A stretch of DNA of 64,000 nucleotides from CAYJPV01 sp964372095 (GTDB lineage: Bacteria; Acidobacteriota; Vicinamibacteria; Vicinamibacterales; JAKQTR01), in the NCBI GenBank assembly GCA_964372095.1, contig CAYJPV010000013.1, positions 1-64,000 of the forward strand, read 5' to 3'. Below, in pieces: positions 32,605-42,070 of the stretch. Position 1 is the stretch's first letter, and every line of letters begins with the position of its first letter. Made by a program: the position numbers and the translations under genes. The notes under the pieces were generated by a model. It was not told where the DNA came from. It did no database searches and saw nothing but the letters and a program-made list of their open reading frames with translations.

Positions 32605-32661
32605 GAAGTAGTCAGTAGATGCCGAAAGCCGAAGGCCGAAAGCCGATAGCCGAAAGCCGAT
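32587..32661. repeat. compound heptamer repeat
   Basis: GGAAGTA/GTCAGTA units, with the TolC-type stop inside, are followed by GCCGAAA/GCCGATA units that reach the start codon of the adaptor gene. Confidence 0.9.
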
Positions 32662-32662
32662 T

Positions 32663-34123
32663 ATGAACGCAGTCCTGAAACGTCACTGGGGAAAGCTCGC
32701 CTTGCTGGTCATGCTGGCCGGCACGCTGGCGGCGGTCCCGTTCGTCTTGTCGCAAGGCCATTCTGCGCAGGCGGAGACGATCTATCACTGCCCGATGCAC
32801 CCGACCTACACGCTGGATCGTCCAGGTGACTGCCCGATCTGCGGCATGCGGCTGGTGCCGATCCCGGGATCAAAGGGGGCCGCGACTGAATCGTCTGCGA
32901 ACTCCGCCGCTGTCGGCACCGGCGGGACGGCGTCCGGCCACTCACACGCGGACGGTTCCGGGGACATCTACTACTGCACGATGTGTCCCGAGATTCGTCA
33001 GCAGGGGCCAGGCAAGTGTTCGAAGTGCGGGATGGACCTGGTGAAAGCCGACCCGCAGCCCGCTGGCCAGGCCCCCGCCGCAGTTGCAGGCATGGCCGCC
33101 GTCCACGCCACAGCCGGGCAACTCTCGCTGGCCGGCGTCCGGACAACCGAGGCGGTCACCGGCGTCATCTCGAGCACGGTTCGCGCGGTGGGCAACGTGG
33201 TGACTGACGAAACCCGCGTCCGGCAGGTCACGACCAAGATCGGCGGCTGGATCGAGAAGCTGCACGTCAATGCCGTGGGCCAGTTCGTCCGGGCGGGCGA
33301 TCCGCTCTTCGACCTGTATTCACCCGAACTGCTGGCAAGCCAGCAGGAGTATCTGCGGGCCCGCGCAACGGCCGCCGAATTCGAACAGTCCTCGATGCCC
33401 GAGGTGCGGCGCGGGGGGCAGGATCTGGTTTCTGCCGGCCGCCGGCGCCTCGAGCTGTTCGACGTGCCCCAGGCGTTTCTCGACGAACTCGAGCGCCGAG
33501 GGACTGCGCAGCGCACCATCACCTTCCGCGCGCCCTTCAGCGGCTACGTCACCGAGAAGACGGTCCTGGAGGGGCAACGCATCGACTCGGGCATGCCCCT
33601 GATGACGCTCTCGGACCTGTCGCGTGTCTGGGTGATCGCCCAGGTCTACGAGAACGAAGCCGCCGCTGCCGTGCCGGGCCGTCCAGCAACGCTCTCCCCG
33701 CAATACGACAACACGGTTCGGCTGAGCGGCCGCGTCAGCCTCGTCTATCCGACGATGGACGCGGAGAGCCGGACGATCCGGGTACGTTTCGAAGTGGCGA
33801 ATCCGAAGCTGGCCCTGAAGCCGGGCATGTTCGTGAATGTCGAACTCGAAGCCGGGCAGGCCCGGGGCGTGGTCGTGCCCGAGTCGGCGCTGATCGACAC
33901 CGGTACGCGGCAGGTCGTGTTCGTCCAGGCGGCCGGCGGTCAGCTCGATCCCCGAGAGGTGGTTGCCGGGGGGCGGGCCGACGGCCAGGTGCTGATCCGG
34001 ATGGGGCTGAAGGCCGGCGAGACCGTGGCCGTGGCGGCGAATTTCCTGCTCGACTCTGAATCGAGGCTGCGGGCGGCGATTGGCGCGATGGCCCCGGCGG
34101 CCGGGCATGCCGAACACAAGTAG
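32663..34123 (+). CDS. CusB-like RND periplasmic adaptor with two metal-binding modules
   Basis: A membrane-fusion protein linking the CusA-like pump to the TolC-type channel. After an N-terminal anchor (about 8-30) come two Cys-type heavy-metal modules: CPMHPTYTLD with CPICGM (about 42-65) and a variant CTMCPEI with CSKCGM (about 103-125). The core has the barrel-sandwich (RQVTTKIGGWIEKL, about 190), a helical hairpin (LASQQEYLRARATA), a second barrel half (TFRAPFSGYVTEK) and the beta-barrel. Two modules in tandem are more than usual for CusB. ATG 32663 sits directly after the heptamer tract and has no good Shine-Dalgarno. The pump gene starts 18 nt downstream. Confidence 0.9.
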   Translation: MNAVLKRHWGKLALLVMLAGTLAAVPFVLSQGHSAQAETIYHCPMHPTYTLDRPGDCPICGMRLVPIPGSKGAATESSANSAAVGTGGTASGHSHADGSGDIYYCTMCPEIRQQGPGKCSKCGMDLVKADPQPAGQAPAAVAGMAAVHATAGQLSLAGVRTTEAVTGVISSTVRAVGNVVTDETRVRQVTTKIGGWIEKLHVNAVGQFVRAGDPLFDLYSPELLASQQEYLRARATAAEFEQSSMPEVRRGGQDLVSAGRRRLELFDVPQAFLDELERRGTAQRTITFRAPFSGYVTEKTVLEGQRIDSGMPLMTLSDLSRVWVIAQVYENEAAAAVPGRPATLSPQYDNTVRLSGRVSLVYPTMDAESRTIRVRFEVANPKLALKPGMFVNVELEAGQARGVVVPESALIDTGTRQVVFVQAAGGQLDPREVVAGGRADGQVLIRMGLKAGETVAVAANFLLDSESRLRAAIGAMAPAAGHAEHK

Positions 34124-34141
34124 GCCGGCTGGGGGTTCCGC

Positions 34142-37100
34142 ATGATTCGCAGAGTGATCGCCTTCTCGGCTCACAACCCCTTCTTCGTGCTGCTGGCCAC
34201 TGCGGCGCTGGTGGCCAGCGCCGTGTACGTGCTCCAGCACATCCGGCTCGATGCGCTACCCGACCTCTCGGACACGCAGGTCATCATCTACTCGCGATGG
34301 GACCGTTCGCCGGACATCATCGAAGACCAGGTGACGTATCCCATCACGAGCGCGCTGCTCGGCGCGCCAGGGGTCAAGGCCGTCCGCGGCTTCTCCGATT
34401 TCGGCTTCTCCTACATCTACGTCATCTTCGAAGACGGCACCGACATCTACTGGGCGCGCAGTCGCGTGCTCGAGTACCTGTCGAAGATCCAGACCGGGCT
34501 GCCGGAGGGGGTGAAGACCGAACTGGGCCCCGATGCGACGGGCGTCGGCTGGATCTTCCAGTACGTGCTCGTGGACCGCACCAACACACTGGGCCCGGAA
34601 GAACTGCGATCGGTGCAGGACTGGACCGTCCGTTACGCACTCCAGGCCGTCCCCGGCGTGTCCGAGGTCGCGTCGATCGGCGGTTTCGTCAAGCAGTACC
34701 AGATCACGGTCGACCCCAACAAGCTGGCTGCCCTCGACGTGCCTCTCGATCGCGTCATCGCGGCGATCCGGGCCAGCAACAACGAAGTCGGCGGGCGGCT
34801 CATCGAATGGAGCGGCCGCGAGTACATGGTGCGCGGCCGCGGCTACGCGCGGACGTTGCCCGCGTTCGAGCAGATTGTCCTGAAGACGACGAAAGGCGGC
34901 GTGCCCGTTCTGCTGCGGGACGTCGGGCGGGTCGAACTGGGCCCCGAGATGCGCCGGGGCGTTGCCGACTTCAACGGCACGGGCGAAGCCGTGGGCGGCA
35001 TCGTGGTGATGCGCCATGGCGAGAACGCGCTGAACGTCGTCAACGCGGTCAAGGCACGTATCGGCGACCTGAAGGCGTCCCTGCCGAACGGTGTCGAGAT
35101 CGTCACGACGTACGACCGCTCGACCCTGATTTCACGCGCTATCGCCACGCTCAGGCACGAACTGGTCATCGAAATGATCATCGTGTCCATCGTGATCCTC
35201 GTCTTCCTGTGGCACATCCCCTCGGCCATCGTGCCCATCGTCACGATCCCGGTGTCCGTGCTGCTCTCGTTCATCCCGATGTACTACTTCGGCGTGACCG
35301 TGAACATCATGTCGCTTGCGGGCATTGCCATCTCGATCGGCGTGCTGGTGGACGGCGCGATTGTGGAGGTCGAGAACGCGTACAACAAGCTGCACCTGTG
35401 GGAGGCCGGCGGCCGCAAAGGCGACTTTCATGCGGTGAGGCTGGAAGCGCTGCTGGAAGTCGGGCCATCCGTCTTCTTCTCGCTGCTCGTGATCGCCGTG
35501 GCGTTCCTGCCAATCTTCGTGCTGGTCGATCAGGAAGGCCGCCTCTTCAAGCCGCTGGCCTACTCGAAGAACCTGGCGATGGCGATTGCCGCCATCCTGG
35601 CGATCACCCTCGATCCCGCCATGCGCATGCTCTTCACGCGCATGAACCCGTTCAGTTTCAGACCGAAGTTCCTGGCAAGCCTCGCGTCCGGCATCTTCGT
35701 GGGGCGGTACTACGCCGAAGAGCGCCACCCGATCAGCCGGGCGATTCACGCCGTGTACGAGCCGGTCTGCCGGCGTGTGCTGCGTTTCCCGCGCACGGTA
35801 ATCGCCCTGGCACTGGCGGCCGTGGCGGCGAGCGTTCCGGTGTACTTCAAGCTCGGGACCGAGTTCATGCCGCCGCTGAACGAAGGCACGATCCTGTACA
35901 TGCCGACCACGCTGCCGGGTATCTCCGTGGCGCAGGCAACGGACCTGATGCAGCGGCAGGATCGCGTGCTGATGCAGTTCCCGGAGGTGGAGACCGTGAT
36001 GGGCAAGGCGGGGCGGGCCGAGACCTCCACGGACCCTGCGCCGTTCTCCATGATGGAGACCACGGTCGTCCTGAAGCCCGAGTCGGAATGGCGGCACGTG
36101 CCGCAGTGGTACACGGGCAAAGTGCCTGACTGGGTGTTGCCGTTGGTGCGACCGCTGTGGCCGGACCGGATCTCCTGGGACGACCTCGTCAACGAGATGG
36201 ACAGGGCGCTGCAGATTCCGGGCGTGAGCAATGCCTGGACGATGCCGATCAAGGGCCGGATCGACATGCTGAGCACCGGCGTGCGGACGCCGGTAGGCAT
36301 CAAGGTGATGGGTGCCGACCTGAGCGTCGTCGAGGCGGTGGGGCAGCGGATCGAAGAGGCGTTGAGGGGCGTGCCCGGCACGCGCAGCGTCTTCGCGGAG
36401 CGCGTGACCAGCGGCAACTTCGTGGATTTCGTGCCGAAACCCGACAGCATGGCTCGCCTGGGCGTCACCGTCGAGCAGGTGCAGATGATTCTGATGTCGG
36501 CCGTGGGCGGCGAGAACGTGACGACGACCATCGAGGGGCGCGAACGGTATCCCGTGAACGTGAGGTATCCGAGGGAGCTGCGCGACGACCTGTCGCGGCT
36601 TGGGCGCGTGCTGGTGCCCGTGGCCGGCGGAGCGCAGGTGCCGCTCGAACAACTCGTCGACATCCGGCTTACGACTGGGCCGTCCATGTTGCGGAACGAG
36701 AACGGGTTCCTGGCGGGTTATGTGTTCGTCGATATCGCCGGCCGGGACGTGGGGTCGTATGTCGAAGAGGCCAAGCGGATTGTCGGCGACAAGGTGGCCC
36801 TGCCCGAAGGGTACGTCCTGACGTGGAGCGGTCAGTACGAAAACATGCTGCGCGTCAGGGAGCGGCTGCAGGTGGTCGTGCCTATCACCCTGGGGCTGAT
36901 CCTGGTGCTGCTGTATGCGAACACCCGGTCAGCGTTCAAGACCGGCCTCGTGATGCTGGCCGTGCCGTTCTCGGCCATTGGCGCCATCTGGCTTTTCTAC
37001 CTGCTCGACTACAACGTGTCGATTGCCGCATGGGTGGGTGTGATCGCGCTGCTGGGGCTCGATGCCGAGACAGGCGTGTTCATGCTGCTGTTCCTCGACC

Positions 37101-37444
37101 TGTCGTACGACCGGTACAAACAGAGCGGCCTGCTGCGGACCGTGGCCGACCTGGACGAAGCCATCGTCCACGGTGCGGTGAAACGGGCGCGGCCCAAGAT
37201 GATGACGGTGGCGGCGTCTTTCATGGGCCTGCTGCCTATCATGTGGGCCACATCGGCCGGGTCGGACGTGATGAAGCGTATTGCGGCCCCGATGATCGGT
37301 GGTCTTGCGACATCGTTCCTGCTCGAGTTGCTGGTGTACCCCGCGGTCTACAAGCTGTGGAAGATGCGGGAGTTGCGCACGTTGAACGCCGATCGCCGGG
37401 CGGAGGATCCGCTGCCGCCTGTCGCGGAGCACAAGGAGGAATGA
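34142..37444 (+). CDS. CusA-like heavy-metal RND efflux pump
   Basis: The inner-membrane proton-driven pump of a Cu(I)/Ag(I) export complex (HME-RND family). Length 1100 is slightly above the usual ~1045. The first helix (about 12-30) is followed by the porter domain, with DLSDTQVIIYSRWDRSPDIIEDQVTYP typical of CusA. TM4 carries IGVLVDGAIVEVENAYNKLH (about 398-420). The second half repeats the fold (VPVYFKLGTEFMPPLNEGTILYMP, about 562-585) and ends with AKRARPKMMT-type segment VKRARPKMMTVAA and a final helix. Export reaches the outside through the TolC-type protein. AAGGAGG stands before the next region at 37433. Confidence 0.9.
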   Translation: MIRRVIAFSAHNPFFVLLATAALVASAVYVLQHIRLDALPDLSDTQVIIYSRWDRSPDIIEDQVTYPITSALLGAPGVKAVRGFSDFGFSYIYVIFEDGTDIYWARSRVLEYLSKIQTGLPEGVKTELGPDATGVGWIFQYVLVDRTNTLGPEELRSVQDWTVRYALQAVPGVSEVASIGGFVKQYQITVDPNKLAALDVPLDRVIAAIRASNNEVGGRLIEWSGREYMVRGRGYARTLPAFEQIVLKTTKGGVPVLLRDVGRVELGPEMRRGVADFNGTGEAVGGIVVMRHGENALNVVNAVKARIGDLKASLPNGVEIVTTYDRSTLISRAIATLRHELVIEMIIVSIVILVFLWHIPSAIVPIVTIPVSVLLSFIPMYYFGVTVNIMSLAGIAISIGVLVDGAIVEVENAYNKLHLWEAGGRKGDFHAVRLEALLEVGPSVFFSLLVIAVAFLPIFVLVDQEGRLFKPLAYSKNLAMAIAAILAITLDPAMRMLFTRMNPFSFRPKFLASLASGIFVGRYYAEERHPISRAIHAVYEPVCRRVLRFPRTVIALALAAVAASVPVYFKLGTEFMPPLNEGTILYMPTTLPGISVAQATDLMQRQDRVLMQFPEVETVMGKAGRAETSTDPAPFSMMETTVVLKPESEWRHVPQWYTGKVPDWVLPLVRPLWPDRISWDDLVNEMDRALQIPGVSNAWTMPIKGRIDMLSTGVRTPVGIKVMGADLSVVEAVGQRIEEALRGVPGTRSVFAERVTSGNFVDFVPKPDSMARLGVTVEQVQMILMSAVGGENVTTTIEGRERYPVNVRYPRELRDDLSRLGRVLVPVAGGAQVPLEQLVDIRLTTGPSMLRNENGFLAGYVFVDIAGRDVGSYVEEAKRIVGDKVALPEGYVLTWSGQYENMLRVRERLQVVVPITLGLILVLLYANTRSAFKTGLVMLAVPFSAIGAIWLFYLLDYNVSIAAWVGVIALLGLDAETGVFMLLFLDLSYDRYKQSGLLRTVADLDEAIVHGAVKRARPKMMTVAASFMGLLPIMWATSAGSDVMKRIAAPMIGGLATSFLLELLVYPAVYKLWKMRELRTLNADRRAEDPLPPVAEHKEE

Positions 37445-37501
37445 ACGTCACGCAGAGTACTTGCTGTTTGCAGATCAACCATTACATAGGAGCCACACAT
37501 C

Positions 37502-38293
37502 ATGCGCATCACCGTGTTTCGAACTCTTGCGCTCTTCCTCTTGTCCGCCGTGTCCGCGAGTGACGTGTTTGCCCAGGCGGCGACAGCCGGGCCGCCCGCG
37601 CCCGGAAACCGCTCTGCGTTCGCGCTGGCTGTCGACCCCGGCCTGTCCACGGCGTCGTCCAACACCGGCATGGCTATCGGCGGGACCCTCTCCGCGGCCA
37701 TTGGTGACCGCTTGTCTCTGGAGGGAACCGTGCGCCACCTCGACCGAGGGGATGGCGTGGCTGGCCTGCTCGTGGGTGCCGGCGTGCGGGTCAACCTTGT
37801 CGCCAGTTCCCGGCAGGTCGTGCCCTACGTCGTTGGCGGCGGCGGCGTCTACCGGGCGTCACTCGACATGGGATCGCGCGGCCTGTTCGGGATGATGAAC
37901 GGGAACGTGCCGCCAGGAACCCAGATGGTCCCGCTGTCGGGCAGCCCCGGGTTCGGCATGATGGGCGGATCCGGCTTCACCGGACCCTGGCCCGGCATGG
38001 TCGGACCGGGGCCGGGTTTTGGGCCGGGCCAGGGCCAGTACTTCGGGACGTTCACGCCGGGCAACGTGCCGGCGTTCTACGCGAGGCGCATGGGCGGGCT
38101 GACCGTTCCCATGGACGGTCACTGGGGCACGCGGACCTTCACGGATCCGGCGGCCACCCTCGGTGCGGGTGCCCGTATTGACCTGACGAACGGATTCTTC
38201 GCGCAGCCCGACGTCCGGGCACTGGTCGTCTTCCGCGACGGTCACGGAGACACGATCGCGCTGACCTCGTTGACCTTCGGGTATCGATTCTAA
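37502..38293 (+). CDS. putative outer-membrane beta-barrel with Met/Gly-rich insertion
   Basis: No named family. A signal peptide (about 1-25) is followed by alternating beta-strands of an outer-membrane porin-like fold (SAFALAVDPGLS, RLSLEGTVRHLDRG, GAGVRVNLVA) and the closing strand TSLTFGYRF with the terminal Phe typical of BAM substrates. A loop of about 70 residues in the middle (about 120-185) is very rich in Gly, Pro and Met. It lies 57 nt after the CusA-like gene and is the last gene of the copper island, which suggests a role in metal tolerance. A strong hairpin follows the stop. Confidence 0.55.
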   Translation: MRITVFRTLALFLLSAVSASDVFAQAATAGPPAPGNRSAFALAVDPGLSTASSNTGMAIGGTLSAAIGDRLSLEGTVRHLDRGDGVAGLLVGAGVRVNLVASSRQVVPYVVGGGGVYRASLDMGSRGLFGMMNGNVPPGTQMVPLSGSPGFGMMGGSGFTGPWPGMVGPGPGFGPGQGQYFGTFTPGNVPAFYARRMGGLTVPMDGHWGTRTFTDPAATLGAGARIDLTNGFFAQPDVRALVVFRDGHGDTIALTSLTFGYRF

Positions 38294-38336
38294 GGACACT
38301 GACCGGGCTCCACCCGCCCGTCACGTTCGTCTCCGA

Positions 38337-38364
38337 CAATCCCGCCGCCCCCCAGGCGGGATTG
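38337..38364 (+). terminator. terminator-like hairpin after the copper island
   Basis: CAATCCCGCC pairs with GGCGGGATTG (10 bp) around an 8-nt loop. It has no T-tract but lies 44 nt after the last gene of the cluster. Confidence 0.5.
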
Positions 38365-38525
38365 CTCGGGGTGCGTGATCTGCGCAAGATCAACGCCCTG
38401 GGCTGACGCGGCATCGCTGGCGTCAGGGCGGTGACCCGCCGGACCGGCACAGATCTGGTAGCATCCCTCCGAACAGCCCCGGCGTTTCGAACGTTTCGAA
38501 TGCCAGCCCTGCAGGAGATGATCCT

Positions 38526-39833
38526 ATGCGTTTGTCACGGCGCCGCTTTCTGACACAGTCAACCCTTGCCGGCGCGATCGGCTTCATGCCTGGCACGGCG
38601 TTGGGAAAGCCCGGACAACAGGCGGCCGGCGCGCTCGCGCCCTTCACGCCGGCCGCGGGTGAAGCCGACGCTGCCGTGTGTGCTGCGGCCCGCAAACGTC
38701 TGCTGTTTCCGGAAACCGTGACCTACTGCAACACCGGCACGCTGGGTGCCTCGCCGTGGGACGTGGTGGCGGCCATCAACCAGCGCGTCGAGAGTCTGGA
38801 ACGCGCGCTTCCCGACTGGCCGTACTTTCAGGCGGACGGCGAGCCGCTCACCGGCTACCAGCAACTCCTCGACGCCCGCACGAAGCTGGGCGCGTTCATC
38901 AACGCCGCGCCCGACGAGGTGGCCATCACGCTGAACGCGACGATGGGTATGAGTTTCCTGGCCAACGGCCTGGACCTCGCCGCGGGCGACGAAGTGGTGA
39001 CAACCGACCAGGAACACAGCGGCGGAATTGGAAGCTGGCGGCTGCGGGCGAAACGCCACGGCGTGGTGGTGAAAGAACGGCCGCTGCTGCCGGCGGTGGC
39101 GGAGGGGCCCGAGGCGGTGGTGAAGCTCTTTGCCGACGCGATGACGCCGCGAACCCGGGTCATCATGTTCAGCCACATCACGTCTGGGCTGGGCATCCTC
39201 ATGCCGGCTCGGGAGCTGTGCGCGCTCGCCCGCGACCGGGGCGCCCTGGCCATCGTCGACGGGGCGCAGGTGATCGGTCAGCGCCGCCTTGACGTGCAGG
39301 CCATCGGCTGCGATGCCTACGTTTCGAGCCCGCACAAGTGGCTGCTGGCGCCGAAAGGCACAGGCGTGCTGTACATCCGGCGGGACGTGCAGCCGCGTTT
39401 CTGGGTGACGCTCGCCAGCGGGCGCCTCGATGCCGATGAGACCGGCGCGTTCCGATTCATGCAGTACGGAACCGGAAGCGTGCCCGTCGTGGACGGGCTG
39501 ATGGCCGCGCTGCAGTTCATCGAGGCCATCGGCATCGACCGTATCGAACGCTGGGACCTCATGCTTGCCAATCGCCTGCGTGACGGGCTTGCCCGGATCA
39601 AGCCGGTCCGGCTCCTCTCGCCCGCCGACCGCCGGCTGGCGTCCGCCATCGCCACGTTTGCCGTGTCCGGCGTCACAGGCCGCGCGCTGCAGGATGCCCT
39701 GTGGGAGAAGCAGATCCGCGTCCGCGCTCAGGGGCAGACTGTCGATCGGCCCGTGCGCCTCTCCGCGCATCTCTACGTGAGTCCGGCCGACATCGACCGC
39801 GTGCTCGAGATCGTGGCGGCGCTCAAGGCGTGA
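38526..39833 (+). CDS. Tat-exported class V aminotransferase
   Basis: A PLP-dependent enzyme of the cysteine-desulfurase/isopenicillin N epimerase type (435 residues). The N-terminus MRLSRRRFLTQSTLAGA is a twin-arginine signal, so it should be folded in the cytoplasm and exported. The PLP fold is complete: TYCNTGTLGASP (about 60-71), the phosphate-binding region, IVDGAQVIGQ (about 243) and SPHKWLLAPKG with the Schiff-base Lys (about 272). The substrate is unknown. It ends 11 nt inside the convergent sulfatase gene. GGAG lies before the ATG. Confidence 0.85.
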   Translation: MRLSRRRFLTQSTLAGAIGFMPGTALGKPGQQAAGALAPFTPAAGEADAAVCAAARKRLLFPETVTYCNTGTLGASPWDVVAAINQRVESLERALPDWPYFQADGEPLTGYQQLLDARTKLGAFINAAPDEVAITLNATMGMSFLANGLDLAAGDEVVTTDQEHSGGIGSWRLRAKRHGVVVKERPLLPAVAEGPEAVVKLFADAMTPRTRVIMFSHITSGLGILMPARELCALARDRGALAIVDGAQVIGQRRLDVQAIGCDAYVSSPHKWLLAPKGTGVLYIRRDVQPRFWVTLASGRLDADETGAFRFMQYGTGSVPVVDGLMAALQFIEAIGIDRIERWDLMLANRLRDGLARIKPVRLLSPADRRLASAIATFAVSGVTGRALQDALWEKQIRVRAQGQTVDRPVRLSAHLYVSPADIDRVLEIVAALKA

Positions 39834-41367
39834 AGGCCGTCGTGCTGACGGGCAACACCGGCTTCAGGGGACGTCCTTCCTTGTCGACCGGGTAGACGGC
39901 GTCGTGGCGTTCCAGGGTGGCGAGAAGACCTCGCATCATGGCAGCCAGTTGCCCCGGTTCGGAAGCGGCGAGGTTCGTCGACTCGAACGGATCCCTGGCG
40001 AGGTTGTAGAGCTGGTAATGCGAGCCCTCCGACGCGGGTGAGGGGAAATAGTGGTAGATGACCTTCCAGTCGCCTTGCCGGTATGCGGTGAAGTAGTTGC
40101 TCCGGTGTTCGTGAGGAAAGTGCATCAGGAATTCGTCGGGCCGCGCGGTGTCACGCCGGCCCGACAGCAGCGTGTCCAGCCGGAAGCCGTCCACGGCGTG
40201 TCCCCCTGGCGGTGAGATGCGAGCGAGGCCCAGGACCGTCGGGAAGATGTCGCACACCGACGCAAGCTGGCTCTGGACGGCGCCCCGCGCGATCGGGAGG
40301 CGCTGCTGGCCGGGATTGCCGGGCGCGGCCTTGGCCCAGGCCGCGATGAAGGGCGCGCGCATGCCCCCTTCGTAATGGGCGCCTTTCTTGCCGCGCAGCG
40401 GCGCGGCGCTCGCCACGTCGTGCTGATGGCCGAGCGGCGCGTCGGAGCCGTTGTCGCCCATGAACAGGATGATGGTGTTCTCGGCCACCCCGAGCGCCTC
40501 GAGGTGATCGAGCACGTCGCCCAACGACTTGTCCATGCCTTCGATCAACGTGGCGAACGCCTGCGCGGGCGCGGGTTTGCCTGAACTCGTATAGTGGGCG
40601 GCGAACCGGGGATCGCTGTTGAACGGCGCGTGCACGGCGTAGTGCGCCAGATAGAGGAAGAACGGCTGACCGGCCTTGACCGCCTCGCTCACCCTGGCGT
40701 TGGCCTCGAGTGTGAGGGCATCCGTGAGGAACGTCTCGGTGCCGTGGTAGCGGTCCAGATGGGGCACGGCGTAGTAGCCTGATTTGCCGTAGCCCTCACG
40801 GCCGTAATAGCTGCCCGGCTGGCCGATGGCGCGACCGCCGATATTGACGTCGAAGCCGAGGTTCGCCGGGTCAGCGCCTTCCGACTGCTCGGGACCGAAG
40901 TGGCCCTTCCCGACGTGGATGGTCCGGTAACCCGCGGCCCGCATCAGTGCTGGCAAGGTGACGGCCGTCTTGCCAAGCCCGCGCCAGTTCCAGTCCGGCG
41001 GCCCCTGCGGGTTGCGATTGTTGCTGGCCGGGTCGATCCAGTTGGTCGTCCGGTGCCGCGCGGCGTTCTGCCCGGTCATGAGCGTGATGCGCGTCGGCGA
41101 GCAGACGCTCATGGCCATGAAGTTATTGAACCGGATTCCGCCGGCCGCCAGGCGGTCCATGCTGGGTGTCCGATAGTAGTCGTTGAGTGGATACCGTTTC
41201 GGCCGGCCGTCTTCACCCGTCAGGACCGGCACCGACGTGTCCATCACGCCCATGTCATCGACGAGGAACACGACGATGTTGGGCGGGGCGGCTGCGAGCG
41301 GGGCGGCGACCAGCAGAGAGGCAAGCAGCAGGCTGGCGATAGATGTGCGCATGCTCGACGTGGTCAT
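39823..41367 (-). CDS. secreted type I sulfatase
   Basis: Hydrolyses sulfate esters, probably of polysaccharides. The signal peptide runs to about residue 27 (APLAAAPP). NIVVFLVDDMG (about 30-40) holds the metal-binding Asp pair. SVCSPTRITLMTG (about 87-99) is the CxPxR motif whose Cys is turned into formylglycine by a maturase. KGHFGPEQ and FMGDNGSDAPLGH (about 300) complete the metal site. No maturase gene is seen here. The ATG (41367) overlaps the stop of the nucleotidyltransferase by 4 nt, so the two are translationally coupled, an odd pairing. The 3' end overlaps the aminotransferase by 11 nt. Confidence 0.9.
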   Translation of the reverse strand: MTTSSMRTSIASLLLASLLVAAPLAAAPPNIVVFLVDDMGVMDTSVPVLTGEDGRPKRYPLNDYYRTPSMDRLAAGGIRFNNFMAMSVCSPTRITLMTGQNAARHRTTNWIDPASNNRNPQGPPDWNWRGLGKTAVTLPALMRAAGYRTIHVGKGHFGPEQSEGADPANLGFDVNIGGRAIGQPGSYYGREGYGKSGYYAVPHLDRYHGTETFLTDALTLEANARVSEAVKAGQPFFLYLAHYAVHAPFNSDPRFAAHYTSSGKPAPAQAFATLIEGMDKSLGDVLDHLEALGVAENTIILFMGDNGSDAPLGHQHDVASAAPLRGKKGAHYEGGMRAPFIAAWAKAAPGNPGQQRLPIARGAVQSQLASVCDIFPTVLGLARISPPGGHAVDGFRLDTLLSGRRDTARPDEFLMHFPHEHRSNYFTAYRQGDWKVIYHYFPSPASEGSHYQLYNLARDPFESTNLAASEPGQLAAMMRGLLATLERHDAVYPVDKEGRPLKPVLPVSTTAFTP

Positions 41368-41879
41368 ATGCGCACGTCTTCACCGAATCGGAAATCAGGT
41401 TTCAGGTCCCAGTACCATGATCCGTCCGGCAGGAACACGCGCCGGCTCCCGAGTTCGCGCATCCGAGCTCGCATCTGACCGAGGATGTCGGCGAAGAACC
41501 CATCCGCGTCGAACAGGATGCGGCCATCTTCGACGATGTCCAGGTACAACGGGCTGTGCGTGCGGGCTTCTTCCGGGGTCTTGGCAACGATGTTCCACTC
41601 AATCGCTGGCAGTTGTCCGGCTTCACGGACTGGGGCGTACAACGTGAGGAGTTCCGCCCGTCGTTCACTGAGGCGCCGGGGAAACCCCCGGGCCACGACG
41701 AGAAGATCCACGTCAGAACCGGCCGTTGCGTCGCCTCTGGCGAACGATCCGAACAGCACGATCGAGACGAGGCGTTGCCCCAGCGACGCGATCCAGGCGT
41801 CGGTGGCCGCCGACAGGGCCGCCAGGCATGCCGCCGGATCCGGCGGCGGCGGAGCGGCGAGAACCGGGGAAGCTGTCAC
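41364..41879 (-). CDS. nucleotidyltransferase-fold protein
   Basis: A 171-residue protein of the minimal nucleotidyltransferase (Pol-beta) superfamily. The catalytic motif GSFARGDATAGSDVDLL (about 43-59) contains GSF(x)RGD and the two metal-binding Asp residues. Members transfer nucleotides to proteins, RNA or antibiotics; some are antitoxins paired with HEPN toxins, but no HEPN gene is next to it. The start GTG 41879 was chosen because a TACAAT hexamer lies 6 nt upstream. A longer frame to GTG 41933 is possible. It faces away from the AbiE pair 190 bp away and overlaps the sulfatase. Confidence 0.75.
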   Translation of the reverse strand: MTASPVLAAPPPPDPAACLAALSAATDAWIASLGQRLVSIVLFGSFARGDATAGSDVDLLVVARGFPRRLSERRAELLTLYAPVREAGQLPAIEWNIVAKTPEEARTHSPLYLDIVEDGRILFDADGFFADILGQMRARMRELGSRRVFLPDGSWYWDLKPDFRFGEDVRI

Positions 41880-41885
41880 GGACCG

Positions 41886-41891
41886 ATTGTA
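41886..41891 (-). promoter_or_regulatory. candidate -10 of the nucleotidyltransferase gene
   Basis: TACAAT on the minus strand (5 of 6 to the -10 consensus), 6 nt before the GTG at 41879. This suggests a leaderless transcript. Confidence 0.35.
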
Positions 41892-42035
41892 ACGCGTGCC
41901 TGCGGCCTGGAGGAACCCGAGGCTCTGGACCACGTTATTGGGGTTCCTCGGGAGGCGCCCGAGGCCTCCTGAGAAGACGAAGGCAGCGGCGACTGGATTC
42001 TTTGCCGACGGCTTTGGGGTGGGTCGAACTTATAT

Positions 42036-42064
42036 TTGCACAAAGTAACGATATCAGTTACATT
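42036..42064 (+). promoter_or_regulatory. AbiE promoter and inverted-repeat operator candidate
   Basis: TTGCAC (42036-42041) and TACATT (42059-42064) are spaced by 17 bp. The inverted repeat GTAAC-N7-GTTAC (42045-42049 and 42057-42061) overlaps the spacer and -10. The AT-rich context stands out from its surroundings. AbiEi antitoxins are known to repress their operon through upstream inverted repeats, so this fits autoregulation. Confidence 0.45.
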
Positions 42065-42070
42065 ATGCAT

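Noticed and set aside
35132..36652. A 506-codon open frame opposite the CusA-like gene
   Set aside because: A shadow of a well-supported RND pump; no ribosome-binding site or domain.
37441..37563. A 40-codon frame overlapping the CusA-like stop (ATGA) with CC and THHAHH
   Set aside because: AAGGAGG lies only 1 nt before the ATG and the frame overlaps the next gene's signal peptide by 62 nt. Tempting as a metal-binding peptide but not supported.
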